DNA of 64,000 nt, from assembly GCA_030180135.1 (NCBI GenBank), contig CM058230.1, positions 18,477,082-18,541,081 on the forward strand, read 5' to 3'. This stretch comes from Orychophragmus violaceus (taxonomy: Eukaryota > Streptophyta > Magnoliopsida > Brassicales > Brassicaceae). The position numbers were made by a program, and so were the translations under genes. Positions 47,725 through 59,677 of this stretch are shown here, in pieces (position 1 is the stretch's first letter; the number at the start of each line of letters is the position of its first letter). Under the pieces are notes generated by a model. That model saw only the letters and a program-made list of their open reading frames with translations, ran no database searches and was not told where the DNA came from.

Positions 47725-48976
47725 CTGCACAGACGCATCACACCCAAATAAACAGAACAATCCGAGAAAACCCATAAGACGTTATGCGATTGGGACTGTG
47801 ATTACTAAATCTTCGTTTGAACACGGCCCCTGATCAGAACCTCTGATCCCACCGTATCATCTTCGACACACAGACAAACCAAGTTCGCAGTTTTAGATTC
47901 AATTTGACAATCACAAGCTATTTCAACATTGCGGGGACTGTGATTACTAAATCTTCGTTTTCCCAAAACCAAATCAGAGGTTCCTATAAGCAAAATCATA
48001 AAAATCATAATGCTGGAATTGACAATCACAAGCACAACGACGACTATATCAAACCCAAATCGAAACCCTCACAAATTAACATAGATCGATTCCTAAATCG
48101 ATGAAGAATCCAAATTCGAACCCCTTCGATACATGATTTGTGAAAGAGCCCTTGCAAGAACTGAAAATTCTCTGTCTCTCTCTTTCTCAAATCCTACAAC
48201 GAAGAGGCGGAAAAAAAAATTATCAATTGGAGGGTGACACGTTTTTAAGAACCCGGTTCTTAGAGCATGTGCATTGGTGAAACTCATTTTGAGTTTCTTA
48301 ACATTATTTTAATAATATTTTGGTTATTATTGTATAGTTAAGAACTTGTGTTGGTTTTACTTCTCCATTGGTGAATCCTAAATTGGGGTTCTTAATTTTT
48401 TTTTTTTGATTCCAAACATTTTATTTAAAGTTTGTGAACAATGTATCAAATCAAAAGCTTGGCTTGGGTACAGCTTTTGTATAGTGAATCTGGTCACCAC
48501 AAGCTTCAAAGAAACACCAATCAGGTATATCAGTAATCCCAACCATGGATGCAATGTTGCAAAGGTGAGTGAACTACATTACTTGGCCAATCAAGTGTGT
48601 GGTTAGAAAGCCATCCTGAGAACCACCTAGCACGGTTATTCTAGACGGGTCTGCAAGTCCCATTTCACATGGTTCACGTCCTGTGATCCAACTTTTCCAG
48701 GTAAAGACTGCAAAGCATCTTCCCCAAATCCCAAAGAACCCCTTTCAAATCAAATGTATCACCAACAACCAAGTTAGGATCTCCAGAAGGTTGTTGATGA
48801 ACTTAGTGGAAAATTGAGCTGTATGCTCTTGAGCGAACCTGTAATTCACAATCAGCAGACCGTATCCAACTGAGGAGAGATAGGCCCAAAGACTTGGAGA
48901 AGCAAGATAAGTGTTAAAGTATCTTCGGTAAGACATTCAGAAACATTACTGATTGGGACATTACTTGAATCTCCAT

Positions 48977-49500
48977 TCAACAGTGGCTCTTCCAAAACTC
49001 CATTGCGCTGCCTCTAGCTTTCTTGAAGGAAGCCACATAACCGAGACACAAAGCAGCACTAAAAGAAACTATGTCGTACACTAGAATATGAACAGGTACG
49101 GTTTCGTCTCGCTTGTACATAACAATGTCTACCACAAGAGAGTAGCAAGAAACCGCAAGATTGAAAACCAACCAGATCCTAAGCAAAAAAGGAGACTTTT
49201 TTTGCTCATAGTCACTGCAACGATGCAAGCAAACCGACAAAACCCCCCATGAAACCGTTGCTAATAGAAACCCAACGAGAGAAACTAGCTGCTCATTATC
49301 TGACCAACCACTCTCGTACCAATAGAAACCACTCAACGACGCCAACACGAGATTAACCAGAGACAGAGCTGAACTACAAAACAGAGCCGGCTTAAACCCG
49401 AAACCCCTCCTATCTTTTAGACTCTCCGTAACAACACCAAACCCATTACGCACCCATGAGCAAAACAGAACCAGTAACAAAACGGATGTTGATTGTCTAC
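48977..49500 (-). pseudogene. ABCC-type transporter N-terminal fragment
   Basis: The minus frame matches from memory the N-terminal TMD0 of Arabidopsis ABCC3-like (MRP3-like) transporters: SVLLLVLFCSWV, TESLKDRRGFGFK, LSLVNLVLASLSGFYWYESG, SWGVLSVCLHRC, FLLRIWLVF and DETVPVHILVYDIVSF, before a stop at 48977. The true gene encodes about 1,500 residues. Only about 165 are here, so it is a captured fragment. The frame is open across the piece. Confidence 0.75.
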
Positions 49501-50093
49501 AACAACTTTTCAGGAATCATCTACCTGGACAAATAGTTGCAAAGGATGTTGATTGTCTACAAGAGACTGATCATGAGAACATGAGATACGAGGATTTCCC
49601 AAAAGCATAAGTGGACAACCCATGAATCGATTTCTTCTGAGGATCACGGAGATGATCCATGAATCGATTTCCCAAAAGATACGATGATCACGGAGACGAT
49701 CTTCCGAGAAATCAATTTCTTCAAGCAAATCATGAATCGATATAGAAGAAAATCGATTTCGGAACGAAGAAAAAAAGGAGAGGAGAGGATTTGCAGAAGA
49801 AAATCGATTTCGGAAACCACACAAACAAAATCGATTTTTTTCTGGCAAATCATGAATCGATGTTGCAGAAGAAAGGAGGGGAAGAAGAGATTACGGAGTA
49901 AGATACGGTTTCAACTGAAAAAAAAAAAAAAGACAAATGAGAGTGTGCCACGTGTGTTAAGAGACGGGGTCTTAAGATCCTAAAATAAGAACCGATCCTA
50001 AACAATATTACAATTTCTTATTTATTTTTAATTCAATTTACCTATGATACTGGGCCAAAAACTCACTAGCAACCCTCAATGGACATGGTCTTA

Positions 50094-50330
50094 AACATCT
50101 AATATAAGGATCGATCCTTATAATTTTATTTGTTTTTCAATTTTTTTTAATCAAAATACCTAAGATATTGCGCTAAGGATCTCCTAAATATCGCCGCTGG
50201 ACATGCTCTAAGGATCAGTTCTTACACTGTTCACGCCACGTGGCGTGTTATCATTGGTCCGTTTTTTTAAATTTTTTTTTAAGAACCCCTAGTGGGTATC
50301 ACGAGTGTACATGCTCTTAGATCAACTGTG
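50094..50330. mobile_element. Truncated MITE pieces of the GAGCAT family
   Basis: GGACATGCTC followed by TAA (50200-50215) and ACATGCTC followed by TTA (about 50311-50322) are right ends of elements like 23315-23592. CCACGTGGC and poly-T/poly-A internal parts lie between. Partners at the left are not clear. Confidence 0.5.
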
Positions 50331-52600
50331 CTTAAGACACTTCCCTAGAATTTTCTCTTCCTCGTTGGCGGTTGTACGATGCCTTAATATGTCTGTTGAC
50401 CAAAAAAACAAAAACTTAATTTGTCTTGATTCTTGATTATGATCTGGTTTTTCTTTGCCACTAGTTCATTAATTATATCGTTTATAATTTTGGTTGAACC
50501 AATCGATGAAGTACGATTCAAAATTTGCAAACCTACAAAGAAAAGAAATTCATTGATATAAGCAAAGAAGATTTGGAACTTGGTAAGTACCATAAGCATT
50601 TCTTGTGCAATCTCTGTGAAATCTGTTTTTTTTTTTCTAACAGAGAGCCAGAGCACGGCAAGAATCGGGATGAAGGGTATGAAATTTGGAGAAAACCAAG
50701 TGGTGATTGTGTTTTACCTCGAAAATAAGTTTGAATAAGGGGATTATTCTCTCTAAAAGTTTATAATAGTTATTTTTACTTACGAATTTTTTAGCTTTAC
50801 TGATTCTTCTTACTTTGTTTCCTTAACCATTTATGTTGTATCATGACAAAGAATAATTTATATTACAAAACATTTATTTTTACAAAACATAAACTTAAAT
50901 TAATATATTTTCTTTCAACTTTTTTTACAAAATACTTAATCGTGGTTAAAACATTATGAATATATTTATTTACATAAACTCACAAACTTAATATAATTTC
51001 TGAAAATATCTTTATGGGTATAATCTACATATTATCAACCCTAAACAATATCTCATCTATAAATATACTCTCTATTGATCCCTTATCATGATTTGAAACA
51101 ATTGTCATAGTATTGATTGTTATTTATATTTTATACATTTGTGCAGATCTTCAATGCTAAATTTCATATATTTTACCGAACCTAAACATATTTAAATAGA
51201 TATGTGTTATTTCTTAAAGATTTAAACGGATTGATTAAAATGGATCTTAAATATAAACAGATCTAAACGGTCCAAATTATGATGTGTATAAAATTAAAAA
51301 AATTAGCAATTTATGATTCTCATTACAATATTTGGATATAAGATGGGTTAATAACCAAAAACAAAATATTGTGATTTGTGTATCATACAAGATAAAAATA
51401 AATGAATTGGAATTGAATAAAAATCTTCTGTATTTTCATATTTTGACATTCAATTTAAAATATAAAAAGATAATTTTCTGTATTTGTATTAAATTTAAGA
51501 AAAAAGAATGTATAAACGGACCAAACAGATTTAAATAGGTATGTGTTACTTTCAAGGGTTTAAACGGACGGATCTAAATGAGTTTTAAATATAAAGGAGT
51601 CTATATGAGTCGAGTTTGTTCTTTTTAACATGAATCCAAATAATTTTTAAGCAAAACTCAAAAAATGTTTTTATTAAATACTTTTTGCAAGATGAAATAT
51701 TTTCTTAAATAGCTAAGAGTGCTTTATATAAAATTTTATAAATAGATCTAAATGATTTAAATAGACGTGTCTTAATTATGATGAATTTAAATGGGTATGT
51801 CTTAAATCTAAACGAGTCTAAAAAGACTATGTCTACCTATTTAACATCAGTATGTAAAACAAAATAAAAAAATTAAAACGCAAAATCTAAAAAATAAATG
51901 TTTTACTAAATATTTTTTGCAAGAAGAAAATTATCTTAAAAAGCTGGTAAGTATTGGAATAAAAATACATAGAGAAATTTACAAAGTTAAATTTTTATAT
52001 ATTATATTAAAAATTAAAAAAAAAATTATTAATAGATCTAAACATATTTAAATAGATATGTGTTACATCTATCACGTTTAAACTAGCCAGTCTAAAAGTT
52101 TCTTAAATATGGATGGGTTTAAAATATTTTGTATTAAAATATTTTTTTTAAATAACAAACAATATCTTAACTGATTTAAATTAGCATGTGTTACTGACGG
52201 TTCAAACAAATAAGTGTTAAATAAAAACGGGTCGAAACGGACCAGTTTCCCATTTTAAACATTTTTGTGTAAACTAAAATAAAATTTTAAAACAAAACCC
52301 AAAAATAAATATTTTAATAAAACTTTTGCAAGAAAAAAAAACAAAACAGTACTACAAAACCAACATAAAGATTTTAACTAAAAAAACAGACAAAAATTAT
52401 CACTCTGCGTTCAGAGTGGATTAAAATAATCAAAATCTAATTAATGAAATGTTTGTCGAGAGCGGGCTTTTCAAAATTTTAGGCGGCGACAAAATTTTAA
52501 AATACCAATAAAATTACATGTTTACCTCACTTTGTCATTATCGTTGCACAAGAAAAAGAAAAAAGAAGAATCAAATTCTAATTTTAGTATTCTCTCAAAA
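50331..52600. other. AT-rich region with degenerate TTTAAATAGATATGTGTTA repeats
   Basis: No gene. From about 51170 to 52260 a phrase like GATTTAAATAGGTATGTGTTA ... TAAACGG recurs at least five times (about 51189, 51527, 51760, 52048 and 52175), with 110-340 bp between copies and much divergence. Related phrases occur at 31035-31115. Probably a decayed transposon. Confidence 0.5.
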
Positions 52601-52690
52601 ATGGGGGCGCCGAATGTTCCTCCGAATGTGAATGTTACTCCACCTAATCTTCAGCTAGTGCCTATGGATAGTGAAGGTTCGTGGATTTAG
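52601..52690 (+). other. Small open frame, possible first exon
   Basis: ATGGGGGCGCCGAATGTTCC starts a 29-codon frame (Pro/Asn/Val-rich: MGAPNVPPNVNVTPPNLQ) in otherwise AT-rich DNA. It has a better-than-chance look, but no homologue comes to mind. It may be the 5' exon of a captured or dead gene. Confidence 0.2.
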
Positions 52691-53965
52691 AGTATTAATT
52701 AAACGTTTGGATCAAATTTGAATTTCAGCGTAAGATTTATTTGAACTATCTTCGATGATTTAGATTAGATCGTGGATGACATCTGGATTCTGTTCAATGA
52801 TTACCTGTAGTAGTCTTCGAGACATATCATTACAAAGATCCCCTCACGGGAAGTAGGAACTTCTTTGAGCTTCATCTCCTTTAATTACTATATTGAACAC
52901 AACATTTTGTTGAATATTATCAACCTATTACCAGTGAAAAATCTTGAAAAGAAGGTAAGTAAATAGCTCGAGTTAAATTAGCTAGCTAACCTAGCGATCA
53001 AGATGAGGAACATAACCAAGAATCATTGAAAATGAAGACCGTGCAATGATTGTTCATATTTAGCGAACAAAAACAAATCCACAGAAATGCAAAACATATC
53101 ACTTTGAAATTACCTATCAGTAAGACATGAAAGCACAACAACAAAGGGACATGCATAGATATTTGATGGAAAGAGTACCTCTCTCATGCTTAAGATTATG
53201 ACAAACCGTCACTCAAAAACATCTTAAAGGCTTTTAGTAAACAAACAATAGGCCCAAGTGAGGCAGAAATATCAGGTACGTTACCGTTTTCGACGAAAGT
53301 TGACTTAAACCAGGGGTGTAACTATGAATTCGGTTCGGTTTCAATTCAGTTTCGGTTAGTTCGGATCTAACAAAACTTTATCCAAATTTAACCAAACTAA
53401 ATATGGTTCAGTTTATATTCAGTTTGGTTTAATTTGGTTTTGTTAGTTTGATTTAAATTCAGTTTAATTCTAAAGTATTTAGTTAGCAATTTTTTTAACT
53501 ACATAACCATTAGCAATTTATCATCAACTTTTTATTTTATTGATCCTAAAAGAATTATTGTAATTTTATGTTAAAATTTTTTACCTTTAAACTAGGAAAA
53601 ACAAATGAATGAGTAAAATATGGAACTTTAGCCGTTTAAGTATAAGAATTTTTATGTTTGATTTTTTTTAGTTTTCTTTAGGTAAATAGAATTAATGATA
53701 AAGAATATATATAATTATATTACTATATCATATTAAAAATTATATGAAAGAAAAAAAATGACTTAGATTCTATAGTATATGTATATATCAATATTTTAAA
53801 GTTTTTTTTGTCATCGAAACATGTTCTCTTTTGAAGAACAAAACAATGTATTTCGTTAAGCAGCCGTGAGGATTATGAACTATCCATTCTTATACTAAAT
53901 TTCACGCTTAATTTGAGATTATAAAAGAAAAGCAGACAAGGTTCATTTTCAATTACTTATGAATA

Positions 53966-53968
<3 letters not shown>
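52691..53968. other. AT-rich intergenic, no gene seen
   Basis: GGTTCGGTTT/CAGTTTCGGTT repeat phrases (53330-53470), of the kind found in small DNA transposons, are the only structure. Confidence 0.5.

Positions 53969-54017
<49 letters not shown>
53969..54017. repeat. (AT)n microsatellite
   Basis: About 24 TA units. Confidence 0.95.
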
Positions 54018-54021
<4 letters not shown>

Positions 54022-54179
54022 TAACTTTGATAATCAGTTAAGAAGTTATAAGAAAATTGTTTTCAATTTCCTAAAGATTTTGGAAATTTACATTTAGTTT
54101 AAGAAAATATCAACTTTGATAATCAGTTAAGATTGATAGCAAATATAATCAAGCTATCTTATATTATTATTACTAAATC

Positions 54180-54592
54180 AAAAATATACTATGTGATACA
54201 ATTCATACCAACTACTTTGCGATACGAATAACAAGTGGCATATTAGTCGTACAAATAGAGACTATTTAATGATTTTTTTGTTACTACTATAAACATAGTA
54301 GCAAATTAGTCGTCCACATAGTGACTCAATTTGCAACTTTTATACGATCCTTCACAGCAGACACAACATACTCTCCAAATTACCGACTATGTTGCGACTA
54401 ATGTTTCTGGCCTCGACAATATAATCAGTTGTAAATCAGCGACTAAATTGGCGACAACCATTATTGGTTGTATATTAGCGACTAATAGACGACCATATAT
54501 TTGTATTCGCAAAGTAGTCGCAATTGTGTCTCTAAATAGTCGCAAAATGTTACGACTACAAAATAATCGCAAAACATTGTTTTCTTGTAGTG
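54180..54592. mobile_element. Right terminus of a CACTA element
   Basis: It ends TTTTCTTGTAGTG at 54592, the complement of a CACTACAAGAAAA terminus. It is preceded by about 350 bp of AGTCGC/GCGACTA subterminal motifs in both orientations (from about 54270), the transposase binding sites of this superfamily. The left terminus was not found, so this is probably a truncated copy. Confidence 0.75.
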
Positions 54593-54599
54593 GTATAAA

Positions 54600-55149
54600 T
54601 TCAGAAAAAATTATGGGATCTGGAGAAGTAAAGAGTTCATCAAAGTAGTCCATGTCCACTTTTTAATACCCGTTTCCGTTGAAACCCATTCACCATTCGA
54701 ATTATGTAATCCCACTAGCTATTTGATTCCTTGTCATGTGTTGTTTTGTTAAAGCTTGATAATACTTTGTATTACGATCCCTTGATGTATTCCATTAATT
54801 GTTATATTTGTTGTCAGTAAAATTCCTCATCCATATACACCTCTTTTAGCTTCCAGTTTATTTCCAAAACCTCTTCAAATGTTCTATTATCATTATTCTG
54901 AACCTCCTCCATAGCCTCTTTTAACTCTTTGATTTTTTTACTTTACGTAAGGGTGATTTTCTTCCTCCACCGTGAAGTTTCATGCGGGTAATTCGTAATT
55001 GTGTTCACAAAATCTTTTTCTTATACTCTACGTATCTGTTTTCATCCTCTGGAAATTACTTTCATTAAACCTTCTCGACTAATTCACCTTTTATCAAATA
55101 TGAATCGACCTTTTTCCTAGGGATGTTATCTTCAATGGTTACCACTATA
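54600..55149. other. Intergenic, LINE-derived in part
   Basis: No clear gene. The right part probably belongs to the LINE relic that follows, but too many stops prevent reading it. Confidence 0.45.
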
Positions 55150-55740
55150 GGTCGATGATCAGATCCCACAACTGCTAGATATTCAACATAATATTTTGGA
55201 TATAATGTATGTCAATCCTCATTTGCTAGTGTACTGTCTAATCTACAGTGGATTGGTTTCCCCCCTCGCCAACATCTCCACGAGAGTGAATTTCCAAGGG
55301 ATGAAAATTCAACCAACCCACAGTTTCTGATCATGTTATTAAAGTCCAAAAATGTATTCGCATGTCTAAGTTTTCCTTCTTGTTTTTCATGATTTCCTGT
55401 AATTTCATTCAAATCACCTATATTAAACCACAATTCATTACGTGAAATCTCAATTCTTGTAATTTGTTCTTATACATGATTTCGAAATTTTTGAATTAGA
55501 TCTCCGTAAAAAAGTTAAGAAACCCTTTTTCCCCCGAATTTCCACCACCACATCGATGTTTCTATTATTAGAGTAAATGATATTGACCTTATACGAGTTA
55601 TCATAGTAAAGCGCTAATCTTTCACTTGAACCTCTTGGTTCTACTGTGTGAATCTGATCATACCCAAAGTGATGTTGAAAACTTTGGACTAACGTAAAAT
55701 TATATTTTGTTTCCGATAAAAACAAAAAAAAACAGGTTTA
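55150..55740 (-). pseudogene. LINE (L1-type) endonuclease domain relic
   Basis: Minus frames 55450-55725 and 55212-55433 spell the apurinic-type endonuclease of plant L1 elements: FLSETK and SFQHHFGYDQIHTVEPRGSS, YDNSYKVNIIYSNNR, then after a frame break WFNIGDLNEITGNHEKQEG and FSSLGNSLSWRCWRGGKPIH. It would nick target DNA for target-primed reverse transcription. Stops and a shift make it dead. No reverse transcriptase domain follows to the left. Confidence 0.8.
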
Positions 55741-57060
55741 TGTTTGAACCAGATTTCCCAAAAATAACATATATGCCATTTACTTCCTAAACTCTGGAAA
55801 TTTCAACTTATAATCCGCATATATTATTCAAACTGTTCAAAAACATTGTGTGTGAGTCTAATGATACCCAACACCACTTAGTAATGTAAACCTTAAACCA
55901 ATTTGAGACATCAACAAAATTGCACCTCGGACTGAGCCCAATTATGTTATATAAAACATGTTTTCCCGTGTCCATTGTTTCAATACACCTTTTATTGAGA
56001 AACCGTAACGTAGCGAGCAAACTATCAAATTAGATCGATGCAAACTAATCAAATTATATCGACCTCGTAAAACTAGTATATCACATAAATAACACCTCAT
56101 TTGTGGCGCGGCCCTAATGATGTTATGCCTCATCCATTCCGATTCCAAAACCTTTATTTCTCCTGAACCTCATGATTTATGTCCAAAACTCATCTGTAGT
56201 CCAAAATAAGGAGTAGCCCCTTTCCATATATCCTCTTGATCAGACCTTTGAAATAAAACCCATATTGTTGTGAAGAAAGAACCGAAATGTAACCAGTGTT
56301 TATGATTCTCACTGATGTCTAACGTATTGACCTTCTGGCCCTATACACTGTCAAGATTCTTGCATCGCCAAACAAAACCAACATCCATTCCATTAATATA
56401 AATAGAAGATCTTCGTACAAAGAGTGAAATATCAAAAAAAAAAAAATGAAATGAATCTTCGTATACAGTTGATAAATATTTCTACCCGAACCAATATTAT
56501 AGCCTGTTAACTGTTGGAAACTCATACACCATGATGTTAACCACACCGCAAGAAATGATAGAGTAAACACAACCCCATATAAAAAAAAATATTTCTACCC
56601 GAACCAATCTTATAGCCTGTTAACTGTTGGAAACTCATACACCATGATTTTAAGCACACTCTTAAACCAAAACACAAAACTGTAAAGAACCTATCAACTC
56701 CAGAATATATATAACCAGGATCCAAAACTCTTGAAATATAGAAATCTTATGTACTAAAAGTACTTCCCTGTGATGATAGTATGATTGTTGAAACCCATAA
56801 TCCACCCGTATCTGATCCCAAAGTGTAGCATCAGGAAACTCCAAGGCACCACATTATGTATTCTTGATACCAATCCCTGTCCAAACATTATGAATATCAG
56901 TGACTGTAATCAGACATAAACCATGAGAATACATAAAAAGGCAATAATGATTCAACTCCTATATGATTCTTGCTAAAGTAACTTAAGACACCAATCAGGT
57001 TACCAATACCCTTTTTACCTTCACCAAACTCTTCAAACTTATTTAAACCAAAGTGCCAAT
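55741..57060. other. LINE-flanking relic and repeats
   Basis: Short minus frames only (for example 55942-56148 and 56662-56844), possibly from the LINE 5' part (ORF1). None is recognisable. Contains the direct repeat at 56474-56660. Confidence 0.4.
56474..56660. repeat. Two direct repeats of about 74 bp
   Basis: Copies at about 56474-56547 and 56587-56660 (AAATATTTCTACCCGAACCA ... CTCATACACCATGAT) differ at a few bases. The offset is 113 bp. Confidence 0.85.
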
Positions 57061-58256
57061 TGATAGGGTCTAAGTTTTAATCATATTCTACTGCAAGTGC
57101 ACAGTTAAGTGATTGTAGTATATAGGGTATCGAATCCACAGAGACTCTGGTCTCGATAGATAAGGAACCGTAGAGATTAATACTAAGAATGAAGCAGATG
57201 TGAAGTGAATTAAAAGCAAAACAAGAAAATAAATCAGTAGCAAGGTTGGTTGTGAAAGCAGTTAACTAAAAGCGCTAAGTCTAGGGAATTCTCAGGAAAT
57301 CAGACAAGCAGACAAGTTAATCAGTCAGGATCTAATTAAACACAGTTCTAGAACTCAAATCACGGAATTAGAATTAACCAAATCTCTTTGCGAAAATCCT
57401 CTAAGTCTAAGTGCAGCAATCCAAATCTCTTTGCAATTACTAACAGATTAAACCAGCATTAATTTCAAGTTCGATATGTTCACAATTAAACTAAGCCAAA
57501 TCTCTTTGCGAATAATTTAATTGCTCAACCTTAATAGTTCAGATTCTAAACCACACTCTCGTATCGTATTTAGCAACCTAAGATCTAGATTCTAATTGAT
57601 CAAGTTAGAACTAGCTTTAAGCACAATTTAAATCGAAGAACATTCTAATCATGTGAATCCTTAACTGAATTAAACAAGTCTAGCAAGTCATCAAATCCTT
57701 AATGAGAAACCCTAAACCTAACTATGAATCTACTCAGACATGATTAATGAAACAGAAATCATAGAAATAATAGATTGCATATAAGAAATTAAATAGATAA
57801 AGGGGTTCGAAATATTCTCCAAAATAGATGAAGTATAGGAAATAGATCAGCCCCAAAAGCTCTAAAAATCTCTTAGCTCTAAGTATGAAAGCGTATCTAA
57901 AATAAACACCAAAATCCTAATTATATAGGCCTAATCTCGGCTGGGGCTTCTTCGTAAATACTGGAAACTTCTGGGCCAAAGTGCAAAGTCTTGATAACTT
58001 CATTAAACCGCCGCATTCGGCCCATCTCGCTAGTGTGTCGATCGACACCAAGGGTGTGTCGATCGATGCATGATCATCAAATCGGACAGTGAGTTTAAAC
58101 TCTCGGCCAAAACACTCCAAAAGTCCCAAAATGCTCCAATGTCTCCAATTCCGCTCCAAACCTGATTAAACCTGTAAAAGACTCTAAAAGAACATAAAAG
58201 AACACTAAAACACAATTATATTATGGCATAAAACCGGTAAAAACCATGATATATCA
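57061..58256 (-). repeat. 3' LTR of the Athila-like element
   Basis: A 1196-bp LTR whose minus-strand ends read TGATATATCATGG...AGACCCTATCA, with the polypurine tract adjoining at 58257-58268. It includes three copies of CCAAATCTCTTTGC (about 57379, 57421 and 57496) and one paired CGATCG module (58036-58069). Inferred from one copy only. Confidence 0.78.
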
Positions 58257-59660
58257 ACTCCCCCACACTTAGCATTTGCTTGCCCTCAAGCAAAACAGAG
58301 AACTAGAATGTAGTGAAGAGGTTTGAAAACTCTTCAGAAACTCTTTTCATCCTAGAAGCAGCAACACTCAGATTCCCCTTAGTAAACCACATGAAAGAAT
58401 CAACCTGCAGACATCAAGACCAACATTTACTTCCCCCACACTTAGCAACTGTCCTAAATAAACTCCACAATCACATTCAAGCATTCAAATTCTCCCTACT
58501 GACTTCTGCAAGTATTTAAGTGCGGTCTCACCTAAGGAGTATCGATCAAAGGCACATGGATTCTTACCTTATCAGCTCTAGACCACCATACTATCTTTCT
58601 CTAGTCCCTTTCTTCTCTTTTCCCTTCCTTAGCATTCTGATTTTTCCTCTTTGGGTATCATTTTTTTTTTTTATCAGTGCTCTTCCCGTTAAGGGGTGTA
58701 CTTTGGACACATTCCATGGATGCACAGGATATGAGAGTTTTAGCTACCATTCCCATGACCACTTCGGAGTTACTAACTCATCCTCAGTTTATTATCTTTT
58801 TTTTTATATGGAAGGGGAGAAGGGAACTAAATAGGACATGTTTAGAGGTTGTGTCAGAACTAACAAGGGAATCCGACACAAAGTATACCAAGCCCTTAGG
58901 TGAGAAAATCTAAGTCAATATTAAGGTGAAGTCAGTAAAAGGATCCTCTGATACCTGAAGTGATGTGGGTGTCCTTAGTAGGTTGTTCCATGTCTGGGTT
59001 TTCTAATAGTCAGAGATAATCTGCAGCTTCATCCCAATGGTTACTTAAGTTCCTGCAAGTGCTGCTAATCTTCTCAAAAAATCATTGTTTCCTACTTAAA
59101 AGTTTTGACTCGATAAAACAAATTTTTTAAAAAAAATTAACTGACTCTAAGAAAACAAAAGAAAGAAGTTAGTAGAACCTCCCCCACACTTAAGACACAC
59201 TGTCCCCAGTAGTGTCAAGCGAAGGATTGGCAAAAAGAAATAAAAATTTGTTTAAGGAATGGTTAAGTTCTGTCGGGTTTTACCTCTGTTGCTCAGGCAT
59301 CGATCGTTGCACTAGGTGCATCGACCGTTGCGAGGCGATTTTTCGTGTATAATCGATCGTTGCTCAGGACCGCAACGATCGTTGCAGTGCGATTTCGATC
59401 GTGTTGTGACGATCGACACAATAGTGTGTCGATCGACGCACTGCGTCTATCGGATCAGTCAGCAAGTTAGCAGGTTAGTCGGTTGGTTTTCATCAATTTC
59501 GAATCATGCAAGCTAAAAACACTAGAAACAGAGTAAAATCAAAGCAATAGATGTATCTAATCAAGTACAACCATCCAAACACAGTAGAGTAAAGAAAATA
59601 GTGCAAGAAAAAGAGAAAGAAAATCAGAGTACAGAACCGAATGTCTAGAGATGGAGGCTA
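58257..59660 (-). other. 3' non-coding region of the Athila-like element
   Basis: No gene. It carries three tracts of CCCCCACACTTA (58260, 58432 and 59182), the first at the LTR boundary, and three paired CGATCG/CGACCG modules at 59297-59331, 59350-59385 and about 59407-59440. Confidence 0.65.
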
Positions 59661-59677
59661 CGCTCACTCGCTATCAT

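Larger units (their letters stand above)
46187..50090. mobile_element. PIF/Harbinger-type element carrying host gene fragments
   Basis: Ends GACCATGTACATTGGGGGGT and, reversed from the right, GACCATGTCCATTGAGGGTT, flanked by TTA (46184-46186 and 50091-50093). The 3.9 kb interior carries exon-intron pieces of an EamA-type transporter gene and an ABCC transporter fragment but no transposase. Further MITE-like starts inside (GAGCATCCACATTGGTG near 46309 and GAGCATGTGCATTGGTG near 48260) show related elements nested or duplicated within, so the outer boundaries are the best pair I could find. Confidence 0.6.
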
